Shown here: piece by piece, positions 26,397 to 36,438 of the stretch
How positions within the stretch are numbered: position 1 is the stretch's first letter
Layout of the letters: the number at the start of each line of letters is the position of its first letter
Assembly: GCA_949296645.1 (NCBI GenBank)
Contig: CASFPH010000003.1
Span: 1-64,000, forward strand
Reading direction: 5' to 3'
Source of the DNA: an uncultured Bacteroidales bacterium
GTDB lineage: Bacteria > Bacteroidota > Bacteroidia > Bacteroidales > UBA932
DNA length: 64,000 bases
Notes under the pieces: generated by a model
The model's database searches: none
What the model saw: the letters and a program-made list of their open reading frames with translations, nothing else
What the model was told of the DNA's origin: nothing
Program-made: the position numbers and the translations under genes

Positions 26397-28283
26397 ATGA
26401 ACATCAGGAAATCAGGGAAGCAGATAAGATACGTCCTTACAGCAGCCGTTATCGTATATATGCTTTTCAGCAATTCATGTGCGAATACGTCCACACCTCC
26501 GAGCGGGGGACCGAAAGATACCATTCCGCCCGTCATAATCTCCACATTCCCGGATTCGGCATCCACAGGTGTTCCTGCGGTAAAGACCAGACTGGAGTTC
26601 AGGTTCGACGAGTACGTGGTTCTCAAAGACCCCAATTCCAACGTTTTCCTCTCCCCTCCCCAGAAAAAGAAGCCTCAACTGAAAATAAAGGGGAAATACG
26701 TAATAGTGACATTTGAAGAACCTCTGGATTCGGCAAAGACATATAATATCAACTTCGGAGAATCCATAACGGACAACAACGAAGGGAATATTTTTCCTGC
26801 ATATTCATTTCCGTTTTCTACGGGAAATGAACTCGATTCAATGTTCTGCACCGGAAGCGTTCTAAATTCCCAGACATTGTACCCTGAGGAAAAGGTAACA
26901 ATCGCATTCTACAGGAAGGACACCTCCATTGTGCCTGCAGATTCTATATTGTACAAAAAACTACCTGACGCCATAAGCGTAAGCGATAAATGGGGGCATT
27001 TCATAATACGCAACCTCAAACCGGTACCGTATCTGGTATATGCATTCAAGGACGAGAACCTGAACAGCATGTACGATCCGTATGTGGAAAGCGTCGCCTT
27101 CCTCGACTCCATGTTCATACCGAAGAAAATAATGAGGAACAACTCCCCCGAACTCGCATACTGCGACATAAAGGACACATTGAAATGCCTTTCAAGAATA
27201 AAGGAATTCGAACTTCTCACGTTCATGGAAATATCTCCCGTCCAGTTTCTCAGGGATTACAAAAGAAGCGGAGCAAGATCGATGTACGTCAAATTTTCGG
27301 CTCCGGATGCAGTAATAGACACCATCTGGTTCAAGGATCTTGCCGATACAAAAATCATAAGGGAATTCAACAGCACCGGAGACAGCCTGTCAATATGGCT
27401 GGACAATCAGGGTACGATACCGGACACTCTTTTCATGGGAATGAAATATCTCGCTACCGACACTCTCAACAATCTGTCTCCTAAACTCGATACCTTAAGA
27501 TTCATCCTGCCTAAAGAAATGAGAAAAAATGATGACGGCAGGAAAAAATTCGAAAAAAAAGACAAGGACGAACCGAGGGAAGACCTTCTCAAATTCAAAC
27601 TTTCGGCTGAACCGGACATGGTCGAACAATACGGCATAAGGCTTGAATTCGATTCGCCTCTCAAGGAATTCAGAAAGGATTCGATAATTTTCACATATAC
27701 AACACCGAGGCAGCAGACAGGCAGCATGGATTTTACCGTGGAACAGGATTCTCTTACCATAAGAAAATATACCATACGTCCGAAAACCTCCTTCATGAAA
27801 GGATACGATTACAGAATTTATTTTCCATATCTGACATTCATGGATATCAACGGTTTTACTAGTGACAGTACAGCTCAGGAGATAACTTTACCCAAGGACG
27901 ACAATCTGAGTTCCCTTACCCTTAATATAACCGGAACTGAAGGCAGATATCTGGTAGACCTCGTAACGGAAAAAAGGGACAAGGTAATCAGGGGATTTGC
28001 TATAACCTCGGACACCACACTTATATTCCCTTACATCAAGGCAGGCAGATATTCCATCAGGATCACGGAAGACCGGAACGGAAACTCGCTGTTCGACACA
28101 GGTTCCGTACTCGAACGGAAACAGCCTGAAAAAGTGAGGTTCTTCAAGCTGCAGGACGGAAAAGACATCATAGAAATAAAAGAAAAAACCGACCTTCTGC
28201 AGGACATCGACATGAAATCCATTATGTACGAAGGAAAAGGTTCTTCCAAAAATGCGGAAAATAATGAAAATATCGTGGAATAA
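26397..28283 (+). CDS. Ig-like domain lipoprotein of Bacteroidetes
   Basis: 628 residues from the ATG at 26397; two other ATGs lie at 26370 and 26379. This start gives a normal signal peptide ending in a lipobox with Cys (FSNSC), followed by ANTSTPPSGGPKDTIPP, the characteristic N-terminus of this family. An SbsA-type Ig-like domain follows (about 35-135), then further beta-rich repeats. Found across Bacteroidetes next to housekeeping genes; function unknown, localisation in the cell envelope. It lies 31 bases after the Rel gene; its end overlaps the next start. Confidence 0.85.
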   Translation: MNIRKSGKQIRYVLTAAVIVYMLFSNSCANTSTPPSGGPKDTIPPVIISTFPDSASTGVPAVKTRLEFRFDEYVVLKDPNSNVFLSPPQKKKPQLKIKGKYVIVTFEEPLDSAKTYNINFGESITDNNEGNIFPAYSFPFSTGNELDSMFCTGSVLNSQTLYPEEKVTIAFYRKDTSIVPADSILYKKLPDAISVSDKWGHFIIRNLKPVPYLVYAFKDENLNSMYDPYVESVAFLDSMFIPKKIMRNNSPELAYCDIKDTLKCLSRIKEFELLTFMEISPVQFLRDYKRSGARSMYVKFSAPDAVIDTIWFKDLADTKIIREFNSTGDSLSIWLDNQGTIPDTLFMGMKYLATDTLNNLSPKLDTLRFILPKEMRKNDDGRKKFEKKDKDEPREDLLKFKLSAEPDMVEQYGIRLEFDSPLKEFRKDSIIFTYTTPRQQTGSMDFTVEQDSLTIRKYTIRPKTSFMKGYDYRIYFPYLTFMDINGFTSDSTAQEITLPKDDNLSSLTLNITGTEGRYLVDLVTEKRDKVIRGFAITSDTTLIFPYIKAGRYSIRITEDRNGNSLFDTGSVLERKQPEKVRFFKLQDGKDIIEIKEKTDLLQDIDMKSIMYEGKGSSKNAENNENIVE

Positions 28284-29094
28284 AAGCGCAAACATAATAG
28301 GCGCCGGGAACATGGGATTCAGACTCGGACTCGCACTGGCTGAAAGAGGTTATGAAATAAAGGCGGTATGGAACAGAAGCCGAGAAAACGGAGAGAAACT
28401 TGTACGTGCGCTCAATAAAAACATTTCAGGGACAATATTCGCAGACGAAATGGAAAATCTGCCGCATGCGGACATTACCATAATAGCTGTATCGGATGAC
28501 GCTATCCGCAACACGGCGGAACTGCTGCACAAGGCAGGAGCCGCGGACGATACCATCCTTGTCCATACATCCGGTGCAACGGATATCAGTGTTCTGGATT
28601 TCGGTCACAACAAATACGGCGTCCTGTATCCCCTTATGACTTTAAGCAAGTCAAAAAGCATGGACTTCGGACTTGTACCCTTCCTGCTGGAAGCTTCAGA
28701 CAATGAAACAGGAGACATACTGGCCTCAATAGCAACAGACCTGAAAGCGGAGTACAAATTCATGTCGTCTGAAAAAAGATTGAAGATGCATACAGCCGCA
28801 GTATTCAGCTGCAACTTCACCAGCTATATGCTCAGCCTTGCATATGACCTGACAAAAGAGAATCCGGTATTTCTTCTGCCGCTTACGATAGAAACCGTAA
28901 GGAAATTCTACCTTATGCTGAATCCGGATCTTACCGTAACAGGTCCTGCACGACGCGGAGACATCAAAACCATGGAACGGCACATCGAGCTGCTCCAAAG
29001 GCTGGGCAAGGAAGAACACAGGGAAGTATACGAATTCCTCTCCGGAAAAATATACGACAATTATAATGTGAAAAACAAACAACAGAACAAATAA
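28264..29094 (+). CDS. Rossmann-like and DUF2520 domain protein
   Basis: 276 residues. The N-terminus has a NAD(P)-binding loop IIGAGNMGFRLGLALAERG, then VWNRSRENGEKL, and the C-terminal helical DUF2520 domain starts near residue 150 (HTAAVFSCNFTSYMLSLAYDL). The fold resembles ketopantoate or pyrroline reductases, but the substrate is not known. The start ATG overlaps the end of the Ig-like gene; an ATG four codons earlier is also possible. kdsC follows after 8 bases, a conserved Bacteroidetes order. Confidence 0.88.
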   Translation: MKISWNKSANIIGAGNMGFRLGLALAERGYEIKAVWNRSRENGEKLVRALNKNISGTIFADEMENLPHADITIIAVSDDAIRNTAELLHKAGAADDTILVHTSGATDISVLDFGHNKYGVLYPLMTLSKSKSMDFGLVPFLLEASDNETGDILASIATDLKAEYKFMSSEKRLKMHTAAVFSCNFTSYMLSLAYDLTKENPVFLLPLTIETVRKFYLMLNPDLTVTGPARRGDIKTMERHIELLQRLGKEEHREVYEFLSGKIYDNYNVKNKQQNK

Positions 29095-29102
29095 AGACAG
29101 AC

Positions 29103-29651
29103 ATGGCTATTCTGAAAGAAGAAAAGAAACCCAATTACAAAGCATATCTGCATAAAATAAAGGCATTCGCATTCGATGTGGACGGAGTTTTCACTGACGG
29201 TCTGGTTCTTGCCACGGACAACGGAGACCTTCTTAGAGCCCACAATTCAAAGGACGGATTCGGAATAAGGATGGCCGTTCTGAACAAATATCCGATTGCA
29301 ATCATAACCGGAGGCGGTTCAGAATCGGTCAAAAAAAGATTCAGGGGACTCGGAGTCGAAGACATATATCTCAAGGCCCGCAACAAGGTACCTGTTTTCC
29401 TCGAATTCTGCGAAAAATACGGACTGAAACCGGAAGAAGTCGTATATATGGGAGATGACCTTCCGGATATAGGCATACTGAACATATGCGGACTTGCAGT
29501 ATGCCCTGCCGATGCCGTTCCTGAAGTAAAGGAAGTCTGTGATTTCATATCTCCGTACGGAGGGGGAAAAGGCTGTGTAAGGGATGTCATAGAACAGGTC
29601 ATGAAAATACACGGCAGATGGATATTCGATCCGGTAGCCTATTCCGGATAA
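29103..29651 (+). CDS. kdsC: 3-deoxy-D-manno-octulosonate 8-phosphate phosphatase KdsC
   Basis: 182 residues, HAD superfamily type C0 without a cap. Removes phosphate from KDO-8-P for lipid A and LPS core synthesis. Motif I FDVDGVFTDG (nucleophile Asp in DVD), motif II IITGGGS, the lysine ARNK, and motif IV MGDDLPDIG are all present. Length is typical for the tetrameric enzyme. It is followed by the Maf gene after 32 bases. Confidence 0.94.
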   Translation: MAILKEEKKPNYKAYLHKIKAFAFDVDGVFTDGLVLATDNGDLLRAHNSKDGFGIRMAVLNKYPIAIITGGGSESVKKRFRGLGVEDIYLKARNKVPVFLEFCEKYGLKPEEVVYMGDDLPDIGILNICGLAVCPADAVPEVKEVCDFISPYGGGKGCVRDVIEQVMKIHGRWIFDPVAYSG

Positions 29652-29683
29652 CAATTCGCCAGAAACGTAAAGACAAAGGAAAA

Positions 29684-30259
29684 ATGCTTGACAAGAATTC
29701 AAGATACATACTTGCATCCGCATCTCCGAGAAGAAAAGAACTGTTCGGAGGACTCGGAGTGCCGTTTACCGTAGAACTCTGCGGGGAATGCGACGAATCC
29801 TATCCTGAAAACATGGAGCCTCACGATATTCCGGAATATATCTCCGGCAAAAAGGCTGATGCTTTCACAAGACCGCTCGAAGAGGATGAAGTACTCATAA
29901 CGGCAGATACGATGGTATTGTGTGAAGACAGGATATTGGGCAAACCGCACAACCGTGAAGAGGCTCTTGAAATGCTCGGATTTCTCTCCGGAAAAAGTCA
30001 TGAAGTCCTGACTGGTGTAACAATCCGCACTGCTTCTTCAGGGCGAAGCTTTACCTCATCCACTATGGTAAAGTTCAAGAAACTGTCCGATGAAGAGATA
30101 GCATTTTATGTTGACACATGCAAACCTTATGATAAGGCCGGATCCTACGGGGTACAGGAATGGATAGGCTATATAGGCATAACCGGCATAGACGGTTCGT
30201 TCTACAATGTAATGGGACTCCCCGTACAGAAATTGTACGAGGAGTTGTCATCATTGTAG
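29684..30259 (+). CDS. Maf family nucleoside triphosphate pyrophosphatase
   Basis: 191 residues from the ATG of MLDKNSRYILASASPRRKEL; the reading frame extends upstream into kdsC but the family begins at this methionine. SASPRRKEL is the Maf signature, followed by ADTMVLCEDRILGKP and the GSYGVQEWIGY segment. It hydrolyses dTTP, UTP or modified nucleotides in the cytoplasm. It is the last gene of the plus-strand run and is followed by the terminator at 30346-30394. Confidence 0.94.
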   Translation: MLDKNSRYILASASPRRKELFGGLGVPFTVELCGECDESYPENMEPHDIPEYISGKKADAFTRPLEEDEVLITADTMVLCEDRILGKPHNREEALEMLGFLSGKSHEVLTGVTIRTASSGRSFTSSTMVKFKKLSDEEIAFYVDTCKPYDKAGSYGVQEWIGYIGITGIDGSFYNVMGLPVQKLYEELSSL

Positions 30260-30345
30260 ATTTCATCGGAGCTCTTCCTGTATTTGCCGCCTTGTCAATC
30301 GTCAATTTTATCCATATCTCCGCTTCCTCACGCATCCGGCAACAA

Positions 30346-30394
30346 AAAAGGCTGCACCTGCCGCACTGCAATGTGCATTATGATACAGCCTTTT
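30346..30394. terminator. Terminator between Maf and the peptidase operon
   Basis: AAAAGGCTG (30346-30354) pairs with CAGCCTTTT (30386-30394). The minus strand continues into a six-T run, so it is strongest for the long minus-strand operon; a second small stem (GCACTGCAATGTGC) lies in the loop. Confidence 0.7.
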
Positions 30395-30410
30395 GAACTT
30401 TGTCATATCT

Positions 30411-32633
30411 TTATATGTCGGACGTTGTTTTCAGCCTTTTGCAACTCTTGAGCGCTTCCTCTCTTAATCTTCCGGAAATAGTGGCATCAACGGACAACGG
30501 TTCGAGAATGCCAATGATTTCATCCTTTGCAAACGACATGTTGAACCACCCCAAAGCCTCACACATCACAACCCTCAAATTCTCATCCTGCGACGGATCA
30601 GCAACGAAAGACGCTAAAACCGAAGCATATTGCGACATCGGATAATTTCTCAATCCGCGAATAGCCGACTCTCTTCTGTCATAGGATGCGGACTTGTCAA
30701 AAATAACATCGATATCTGCTTTTAAACGCTTTTTCTGGGCTGCAACAGACTTGTTGAATACATCCACAGCATAATTGACATCCATAAGATTGGAAGCCTC
30801 AAGCAGTCTGTTACCCGTCTCCTGCACTTTCTCCATGTCAAACAGTTTAAGATTCGTTTCGCTGGCATAAATTACACGCTGCGCCTCATTATGAAATAAA
30901 TAATTATTTAACACGGGCTCTATGAAAATATCCTTGCCCACCCTGCATGCATGATATGTGGAAAGCCTTCTTACCAGTTCCGAATTGTCTTTCAGTGCCA
31001 GCAGAAGCAGACTATCCCTGTCGGAGTTTCCATAGTTCATCATTGCATCCAGAATCTGGAGTTTGACCGCAATGGATCCTTCTTTTCTGAACATCCGCAG
31101 CAGTTCATGAGAATAATCCTTTCTCAATTCGGAAATTCTTTTGACAGCCAAAGCTCTTCCGGTACAGGATTTACTGTCCATCAGCCCGCTCCAGTAATCA
31201 ATATTGTCTTTTTCCAAAACAAGGGCATTTGACATGCATACCGAATTATCCACTCCATCCTCGGAAACGAATCTGTATGTCGGATCTCCTGTCATATGTG
31301 ATTCAAGGGTATTTACTTCACGCTGCCACTGTCCAACCCTGAAGCCGAGGGCAAGCATCCCGATCAGCTCATCAGCCCATTTGTCCTGCAGGACATTGAC
31401 AGTGTTGCCTTGTGCTACAATCGTTTTCCCGGGATTGAAAATATGATATGCGGCCACATATCCGTCTTCACGATGAAAAGAACCGTTATAACAAGCATTA
31501 AGCATCACGAACCTGGAACCAAGATTCAATTCAGCAAGCTCTTCCTGATAAATATTTATACTCCTGGACTTTACGGAATCGGCTTTTCTGTATTTTTCCA
31601 ACAGTTCGTCAGTAAACAATCCTGCATCTATGCCGGTTTCTTTCAGATATGCAAGAAGATCATTCCGTCTTTTCTCATTATTTACGCTTTTTCTGAATTC
31701 TTCCCTTATCTCATACATCAATTCATCAAGAGAGGACTGAAGAGAGGATGTCCGTCTTTCCCCATTGATATACTGTATATTGAAAGCCCCGTGTTCATAA
31801 AACATGAAAATATCCGTATTATCTTTCTGCAATTGCGAAAAGAGCTGGTATTTCATGTCAGGATACTGTCTGAAATTCATGAATTCATGATTATCCGCAG
31901 AGTAATAGCAATCCGGGAAATATTCCTTGAACATGAAATATTGCTGCCTCCATGCCGTCAGGCAATCTGAATTATAACCATGACCGGCAAAATATATGAA
32001 ATTGTCAACAGGATTGAAAACCTTATGTGCATCCACGACTTTCCTGAAATAATTGGAAAGTATTTCATATTTCTGATCTTCTGACGAATACATGCTTTCC
32101 GGAACTTTTATTCTAGCCGAATAAATATCAGAATCAATATGCTGGGCCCCTTCTTCAGACAGATTATAATAATATATCAGCGGATTCAGTGAATCTCTTT
32201 TAATGAAACTGAATTTCAAATCAAAATCATCATAGAACCTGTCAGAAGGTACGGAAGATTCTTCCATCGGGAAAGTTCGTTCGTTCATTTTAAAGGCCGT
32301 AGTAAGATGCTGTCCTCTCCTTACCCTCACTATCGGGATATCGCCTACAAGGACGACACCTTCCAAAACGGGTTTTCTGAAAGCGTATTTTTCGATTACG
32401 GACTTCACCTGTTCCGGCGAATTCCATTCATCTGCAATAATACAGGTATTCAACCCCTCGGACTGCAAAACGCTCCTGTACTCATCAATCTGCTCCCTGC
32501 ACATCCGGTATGTCATGTCATCCACTATTATTGCAAAAGAAGTCCTGCCGCCTCCACCTTTCACAAAAGTTCCGGCATTAAGAAATGGTATACAGGAAAA
32601 TGACAATATAATCAGCAATAAATACCTTTTCAT
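30411..32633 (-). CDS. C25 (gingipain-like) peptidase paralog 1 with C-terminal helical repeats
   Basis: 740 residues. Signal peptide 1-20 without a lipobox. The caspase-like core carries FAGHGYNSD (His218), FYEHGAFNIQY (His281), VMLNACYNGSF (Cys381) and TGDPTYRF (449-455); the order His, then Ala-Cys-x-Asn-Gly, then GDP is that of family C25. About 60 helical residues are inserted between His281 and Cys381. From about 530 on there are helical repeats of HEAT type (NSELVRRLSTYHACRVG, EALGWFNMSFAKDEII). No type IX secretion C-terminal domain is seen. Two close paralogs lie at 32661 and 40521. It is the last gene of the operon, 27 bases after paralog 2. Substrate unknown. Confidence 0.75.
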   Translation of the reverse strand: MKRYLLLIILSFSCIPFLNAGTFVKGGGGRTSFAIIVDDMTYRMCREQIDEYRSVLQSEGLNTCIIADEWNSPEQVKSVIEKYAFRKPVLEGVVLVGDIPIVRVRRGQHLTTAFKMNERTFPMEESSVPSDRFYDDFDLKFSFIKRDSLNPLIYYYNLSEEGAQHIDSDIYSARIKVPESMYSSEDQKYEILSNYFRKVVDAHKVFNPVDNFIYFAGHGYNSDCLTAWRQQYFMFKEYFPDCYYSADNHEFMNFRQYPDMKYQLFSQLQKDNTDIFMFYEHGAFNIQYINGERRTSSLQSSLDELMYEIREEFRKSVNNEKRRNDLLAYLKETGIDAGLFTDELLEKYRKADSVKSRSINIYQEELAELNLGSRFVMLNACYNGSFHREDGYVAAYHIFNPGKTIVAQGNTVNVLQDKWADELIGMLALGFRVGQWQREVNTLESHMTGDPTYRFVSEDGVDNSVCMSNALVLEKDNIDYWSGLMDSKSCTGRALAVKRISELRKDYSHELLRMFRKEGSIAVKLQILDAMMNYGNSDRDSLLLLALKDNSELVRRLSTYHACRVGKDIFIEPVLNNYLFHNEAQRVIYASETNLKLFDMEKVQETGNRLLEASNLMDVNYAVDVFNKSVAAQKKRLKADIDVIFDKSASYDRRESAIRGLRNYPMSQYASVLASFVADPSQDENLRVVMCEALGWFNMSFAKDEIIGILEPLSVDATISGRLREEALKSCKRLKTTSDI

Positions 32634-32660
32634 AAAAAATAATACATTAAATATCGAATA

Positions 32661-34856
32661 TTACCTCAAATAAACTTCAAGTCTGTTGACAGTACGGATA
32701 AGTTCTTCCGACAATTCAGCAGGCAAGGATTCCGTTTCGAGAATAGATCTGCACCAGTCTGCAATATAGTTCCTTTTACAGGAACGTACATACCATCCGA
32801 GAGCCTCCGCCAGCGCAACCCTTACTTCCAAAGGTGCATTTTCATCTTCTATTTTGCATAATATGTCATCAACCATAAAGGATACCGGCTTGTTTCTCAA
32901 CATCGAAATATAGAAAAGTCTGCTTTCCAACTTTCTTGATTCGTCCAGAACAGAAGAAAGGCATTCAGCTACCATGTCAGAAGAACTCTTCAGTTTGGAT
33001 TCAAGTTCGTTTCTGAAAAGCGAGTCATCATAAATGTAATCCCTCTTCTTCATTTCATTATAAAAGACCTTCGAAAGGAAAAGATAATCAAAATGGTCTG
33101 TCACGAAAGAAACATTGAATGCTACCCTCTTGGAATAATAATCGTCGAAATAGAGCCTTACGATATCGTAAAGCAAGTCAGAGCGGCCCACTTTACCCAT
33201 GTAGAAAACAGCTTTTCTCCTGATGAACTCATACGGATCATCCATAGCGGATTTCAGGATTTTCACATAATTCCCGTCATTATAGTATGGAGACAGATGA
33301 AGAGCCTGAAGTCTCATAGTGAAATCTTCGGAATTTTCATAAACGTAATACAGGAAATCCGACATCCTTTCATATTCCAATTCATGAAGTTTATAAAGAG
33401 CAAGAGATCTTATATCTGCCGGAAGATTATGGGAAAACACCGCCTTCCAGTACGAGGTATCCCTCTGATTGAGTTTTATTTCAGGCAACTTATCCGGTTT
33501 TGCGAACCTGAAAGTGGGATCCCCTATTATGTGGGATTCCAGAATATTGATGTGTTTTGTCCATTCACCCATTCTGAAACCGCAGGCAAGTAATCCCATA
33601 AGATCCGTGGAAGACTTGTCCTGCAGGACATTGGCTGAATTTGCAAAGCATGCTACGGTTCCGCCTTCAGACATTATGTATCTTCCGGCTATGAAATCCC
33701 TGTTCCTGAAATCGCCGTTATAGCAGGCATCGAAAATTACAACCTTTGCTTCAGGTTTGATATCATATATCTCATCCGTAAAAATACCGGTTCTCCTGTC
33801 CAGCAGTGAATCATTTTCAATGACCGCCTTTTCACCATATTGAACAAACCATGAAGAATCCAGACCGTACATGCTTGACATCTTTTCTTCATATGCTTCA
33901 ATCTCATCCCTGTTTCCGTCCCTTTTTCTCAGGGCCTCATTAATTCCTCTGCGGATTTGCAAAACCCTGCTTTCAATATCGCCTGCAGAAGGCAATACTG
34001 ACAGATATTGCCTTTCCGGCATTCCATGTTCATGAAACAACATCAGATCCAGATCCTTTCTTCTCAACTCGTCGACAACGACATCCTTGACATACGGATA
34101 CATGTCATAAAGATAAAATTTAGCTCCATCCGAATCCCTGAAAGCTGAAGGAATCTGTTCTCTCATGGTTACCGATTCATCCTTCCATGCCATAATACTG
34201 TTGGAAAAAGATCCCTCTCCTGTATATGAAACCACTCTGTCCAGAACATTGGCGGACTTATGAGCTTCAACAGCTTTTCTGAGATATGCTCTTATCTCCT
34301 CATATCCGGCAGCACCTTCCGAAACGGCCTTAATTCTTCCAGTATAAATGTCGCATGCAAGATATTGAGGCGAATCGGCTGCAAGATTATAATAATATAT
34401 GTTATCATGAAGCGAATCCCTGCAAACGAAATCGAATTTCAGATCAAGATCGTCATAATACCTGTCGGAGGGAACAGATGATTCGAACATCGGGAAATTC
34501 CGTTCATTCATTTTGAAAGCGGAAGTCAGATGCTGTGCCTTACGCACCATTACAACAGGTATATTGCCTATAAACACAGCACCTTCGAGATTCTGCTCCT
34601 TGTAATATTTGTCGATAAAGAACTTGACATGTTCCGGAGATTCCCAATCAGCATGAAGCAGATATACGGAAAGTCCTTCATCGGCAAGCACATCCCTGTA
34701 AGCCATAAGCTCATCCTCACATTCGTTGAAAGTAGGGGTATCTACGAAAACAGCAAAAGAGGAAGATACCCTCTTTTGAGGTTGCAGGATATGCTGTTGC
34801 CCTGCCAAAGACAGGGCTGACAGCATTGCCAACATTAAAAACGATAGTCTTGTCAT
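32661..34856 (-). CDS. C25 (gingipain-like) peptidase paralog 2 with C-terminal helical repeats
   Basis: 731 residues. Signal peptide of about 18 residues, cleaved near SLAGQQ, no lipobox. Highly conserved with paralogs 1 and 3 in TSAFKMNERNFPM, SSVPSDRYYDD and DSPQYLACDIYTGRIK. The catalytic candidates are His277 (FHEHGMPERQY) and Cys378 (FDACYNGDF), with IGDPTFRF after them. The AGHG motif of the other two paralogs reads TGEGSFS here, so that His is replaced by Glu214. The C-terminus (about 500-731) is made of HEAT-like helical repeats ending in LAEALGWYVRSCKR. Gap of 13 bases after the DUF6850 gene. Confidence 0.75.
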   Translation of the reverse strand: MTRLSFLMLAMLSALSLAGQQHILQPQKRVSSSFAVFVDTPTFNECEDELMAYRDVLADEGLSVYLLHADWESPEHVKFFIDKYYKEQNLEGAVFIGNIPVVMVRKAQHLTSAFKMNERNFPMFESSVPSDRYYDDLDLKFDFVCRDSLHDNIYYYNLAADSPQYLACDIYTGRIKAVSEGAAGYEEIRAYLRKAVEAHKSANVLDRVVSYTGEGSFSNSIMAWKDESVTMREQIPSAFRDSDGAKFYLYDMYPYVKDVVVDELRRKDLDLMLFHEHGMPERQYLSVLPSAGDIESRVLQIRRGINEALRKRDGNRDEIEAYEEKMSSMYGLDSSWFVQYGEKAVIENDSLLDRRTGIFTDEIYDIKPEAKVVIFDACYNGDFRNRDFIAGRYIMSEGGTVACFANSANVLQDKSSTDLMGLLACGFRMGEWTKHINILESHIIGDPTFRFAKPDKLPEIKLNQRDTSYWKAVFSHNLPADIRSLALYKLHELEYERMSDFLYYVYENSEDFTMRLQALHLSPYYNDGNYVKILKSAMDDPYEFIRRKAVFYMGKVGRSDLLYDIVRLYFDDYYSKRVAFNVSFVTDHFDYLFLSKVFYNEMKKRDYIYDDSLFRNELESKLKSSSDMVAECLSSVLDESRKLESRLFYISMLRNKPVSFMVDDILCKIEDENAPLEVRVALAEALGWYVRSCKRNYIADWCRSILETESLPAELSEELIRTVNRLEVYLR

Positions 34857-34869
34857 AAAACTCTATTTT

Positions 34870-36411
34870 CTAAAAAGAAAAACCTAAGGAAACAGATGTT
34901 CTCAGCATGTCAACCGATGAAGACAATGCCTTAAGATAAGCACCGTAAGCAGACAGATAAACTGCGTACTTCTTTGCAATCGGAAGAGAATACTTAAGGG
35001 ACAGACCTGCTTTGATAAAATCTGAAGTTTTGTAATTCAAATCTGAAGCATAAAAATCTGTAATTACAGGAGATTCCACATCCTGACCCGCATATACATA
35101 TTCACCTGAAATATTTGCATTGTAACCGCAATCAATTTTCGCCAGCAAGGAAGATTTGCTTATGGCGAAATTATAACCGGCATTTACGGAAGCATACAGA
35201 TTCCGTGCAGACATTTTCGATTCCGGCATATAATACACATCATATGAATCCGTATATTCTACTCCGGCTCCAGCCTGCCAACTGTAGCCTCTGTCATTTT
35301 TCCTGTAATAGACATAATCTGCCCTGGCACCCTTCAGGCTATAGGAACTTTTTATGGCTGAGGCCAGCGTAACCCACTGTTGTATTTCATAGGTATTGTC
35401 ATAAACCTGGACATATTCTATTCCGTCACTTTTCCTGCTGTCGGTAAACAAGGATAATTTGTTTACCGAACGGTCCATGTCGAGCATCAACTGGAAAGCT
35501 GCATTACAGTAAGTCTGCACAACGGTTCCCATATGTTGCGGTTTTGAAGGTGTCTGGAAGACGTCTTCAACCGAATAATTGTAGTTCAGATCAAGCAGAA
35601 GAGAGACGTTACCATTGTAACCGTACTGAAAGCCGCCCCCTACCCTGTTCATTTTATAATAGAACGTACTTAGTCCGCCTACACCTCCTACTATACCGTT
35701 GGAATAATTGCCGAGACCCTTCATGACATATACGTTCTGGTCCGTCTGCAAATCGCTGTTTGTAGGAGAAACACTCTCATAATAATTTACATACAGCCCG
35801 TTCAGGCCGAAGAAATGATCTCCCGTAAAGTTGTACACGACAGCCGGCATTACCGAAATGGAATAATTGAAATTCGAAGACCTCGGATCGTTTTGTTTGG
35901 CTGCATCCGAAGAATAGTATCCGGCAGTACATCCGAGAAGGAGCCTGTCGAAAATATACGGAGTAGCCACTTTGGCCGTCATCTCGTATTGCTGCTTTTT
36001 CCATCCGCTCACGACCGGATCGGCAATATAATAAGGCATGACCCTGTCAGGTTCGGCGAGTATGGTATTATACTGGCAGCCTCCCATGGTTACGTTACGG
36101 AAATTGAAATCTCCCCATAACGCATATCCGTCCACATTCAGGGCTCCATTGGTATTGAACCCGAAAGTATTCTCCAGAGAAGCGTCCTGCTTCAACTTGA
36201 AGTCACCCTCATTGTGATTCATGAACAATGAGACATCATTATGATTGATCAAAGGAGTAACATTCAGTCCGGCTGCGTTATTGCTGTTGAGCCACAGCGA
36301 TTTCGCCTTGGAAAGTTCAATTTCCGCTGAATAAGGCGCATTTGAAACCCCTTGTGCTATAAGGCCGGTAGAAGCCAGCACTGCTGAAAATAGTGTTATA
36401 TATTTTAACAT
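34870..36411 (-). CDS. DUF6850 family outer membrane beta-barrel protein
   Basis: 513 residues from the ATG of MLKYITLF. Signal peptide ending near STGLIAQ. The rest alternates short beta strands rich in aromatic residues and Gly, and the last residue is Phe (SVSLGFSF), as in outer-membrane barrels. SKAKSLWLNSNNAAGL near the N-terminus is typical of DUF6850, a Bacteroidetes family found beside TonB-dependent receptors and DUF4876. Function unknown; surface location inferred. 27 bases after DUF4876. Confidence 0.8.
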   Translation of the reverse strand: MLKYITLFSAVLASTGLIAQGVSNAPYSAEIELSKAKSLWLNSNNAAGLNVTPLINHNDVSLFMNHNEGDFKLKQDASLENTFGFNTNGALNVDGYALWGDFNFRNVTMGGCQYNTILAEPDRVMPYYIADPVVSGWKKQQYEMTAKVATPYIFDRLLLGCTAGYYSSDAAKQNDPRSSNFNYSISVMPAVVYNFTGDHFFGLNGLYVNYYESVSPTNSDLQTDQNVYVMKGLGNYSNGIVGGVGGLSTFYYKMNRVGGGFQYGYNGNVSLLLDLNYNYSVEDVFQTPSKPQHMGTVVQTYCNAAFQLMLDMDRSVNKLSLFTDSRKSDGIEYVQVYDNTYEIQQWVTLASAIKSSYSLKGARADYVYYRKNDRGYSWQAGAGVEYTDSYDVYYMPESKMSARNLYASVNAGYNFAISKSSLLAKIDCGYNANISGEYVYAGQDVESPVITDFYASDLNYKTSDFIKAGLSLKYSLPIAKKYAVYLSAYGAYLKALSSSVDMLRTSVSLGFSF

Positions 36412-36438
36412 GATATACAATTCATTACTGTTAATACT

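Noticed and set aside
30411..34856. Type IX secretion substrates
   Set aside because: The C-termini are helical repeats and lack the beta-sandwich C-terminal signal of type IX cargo.
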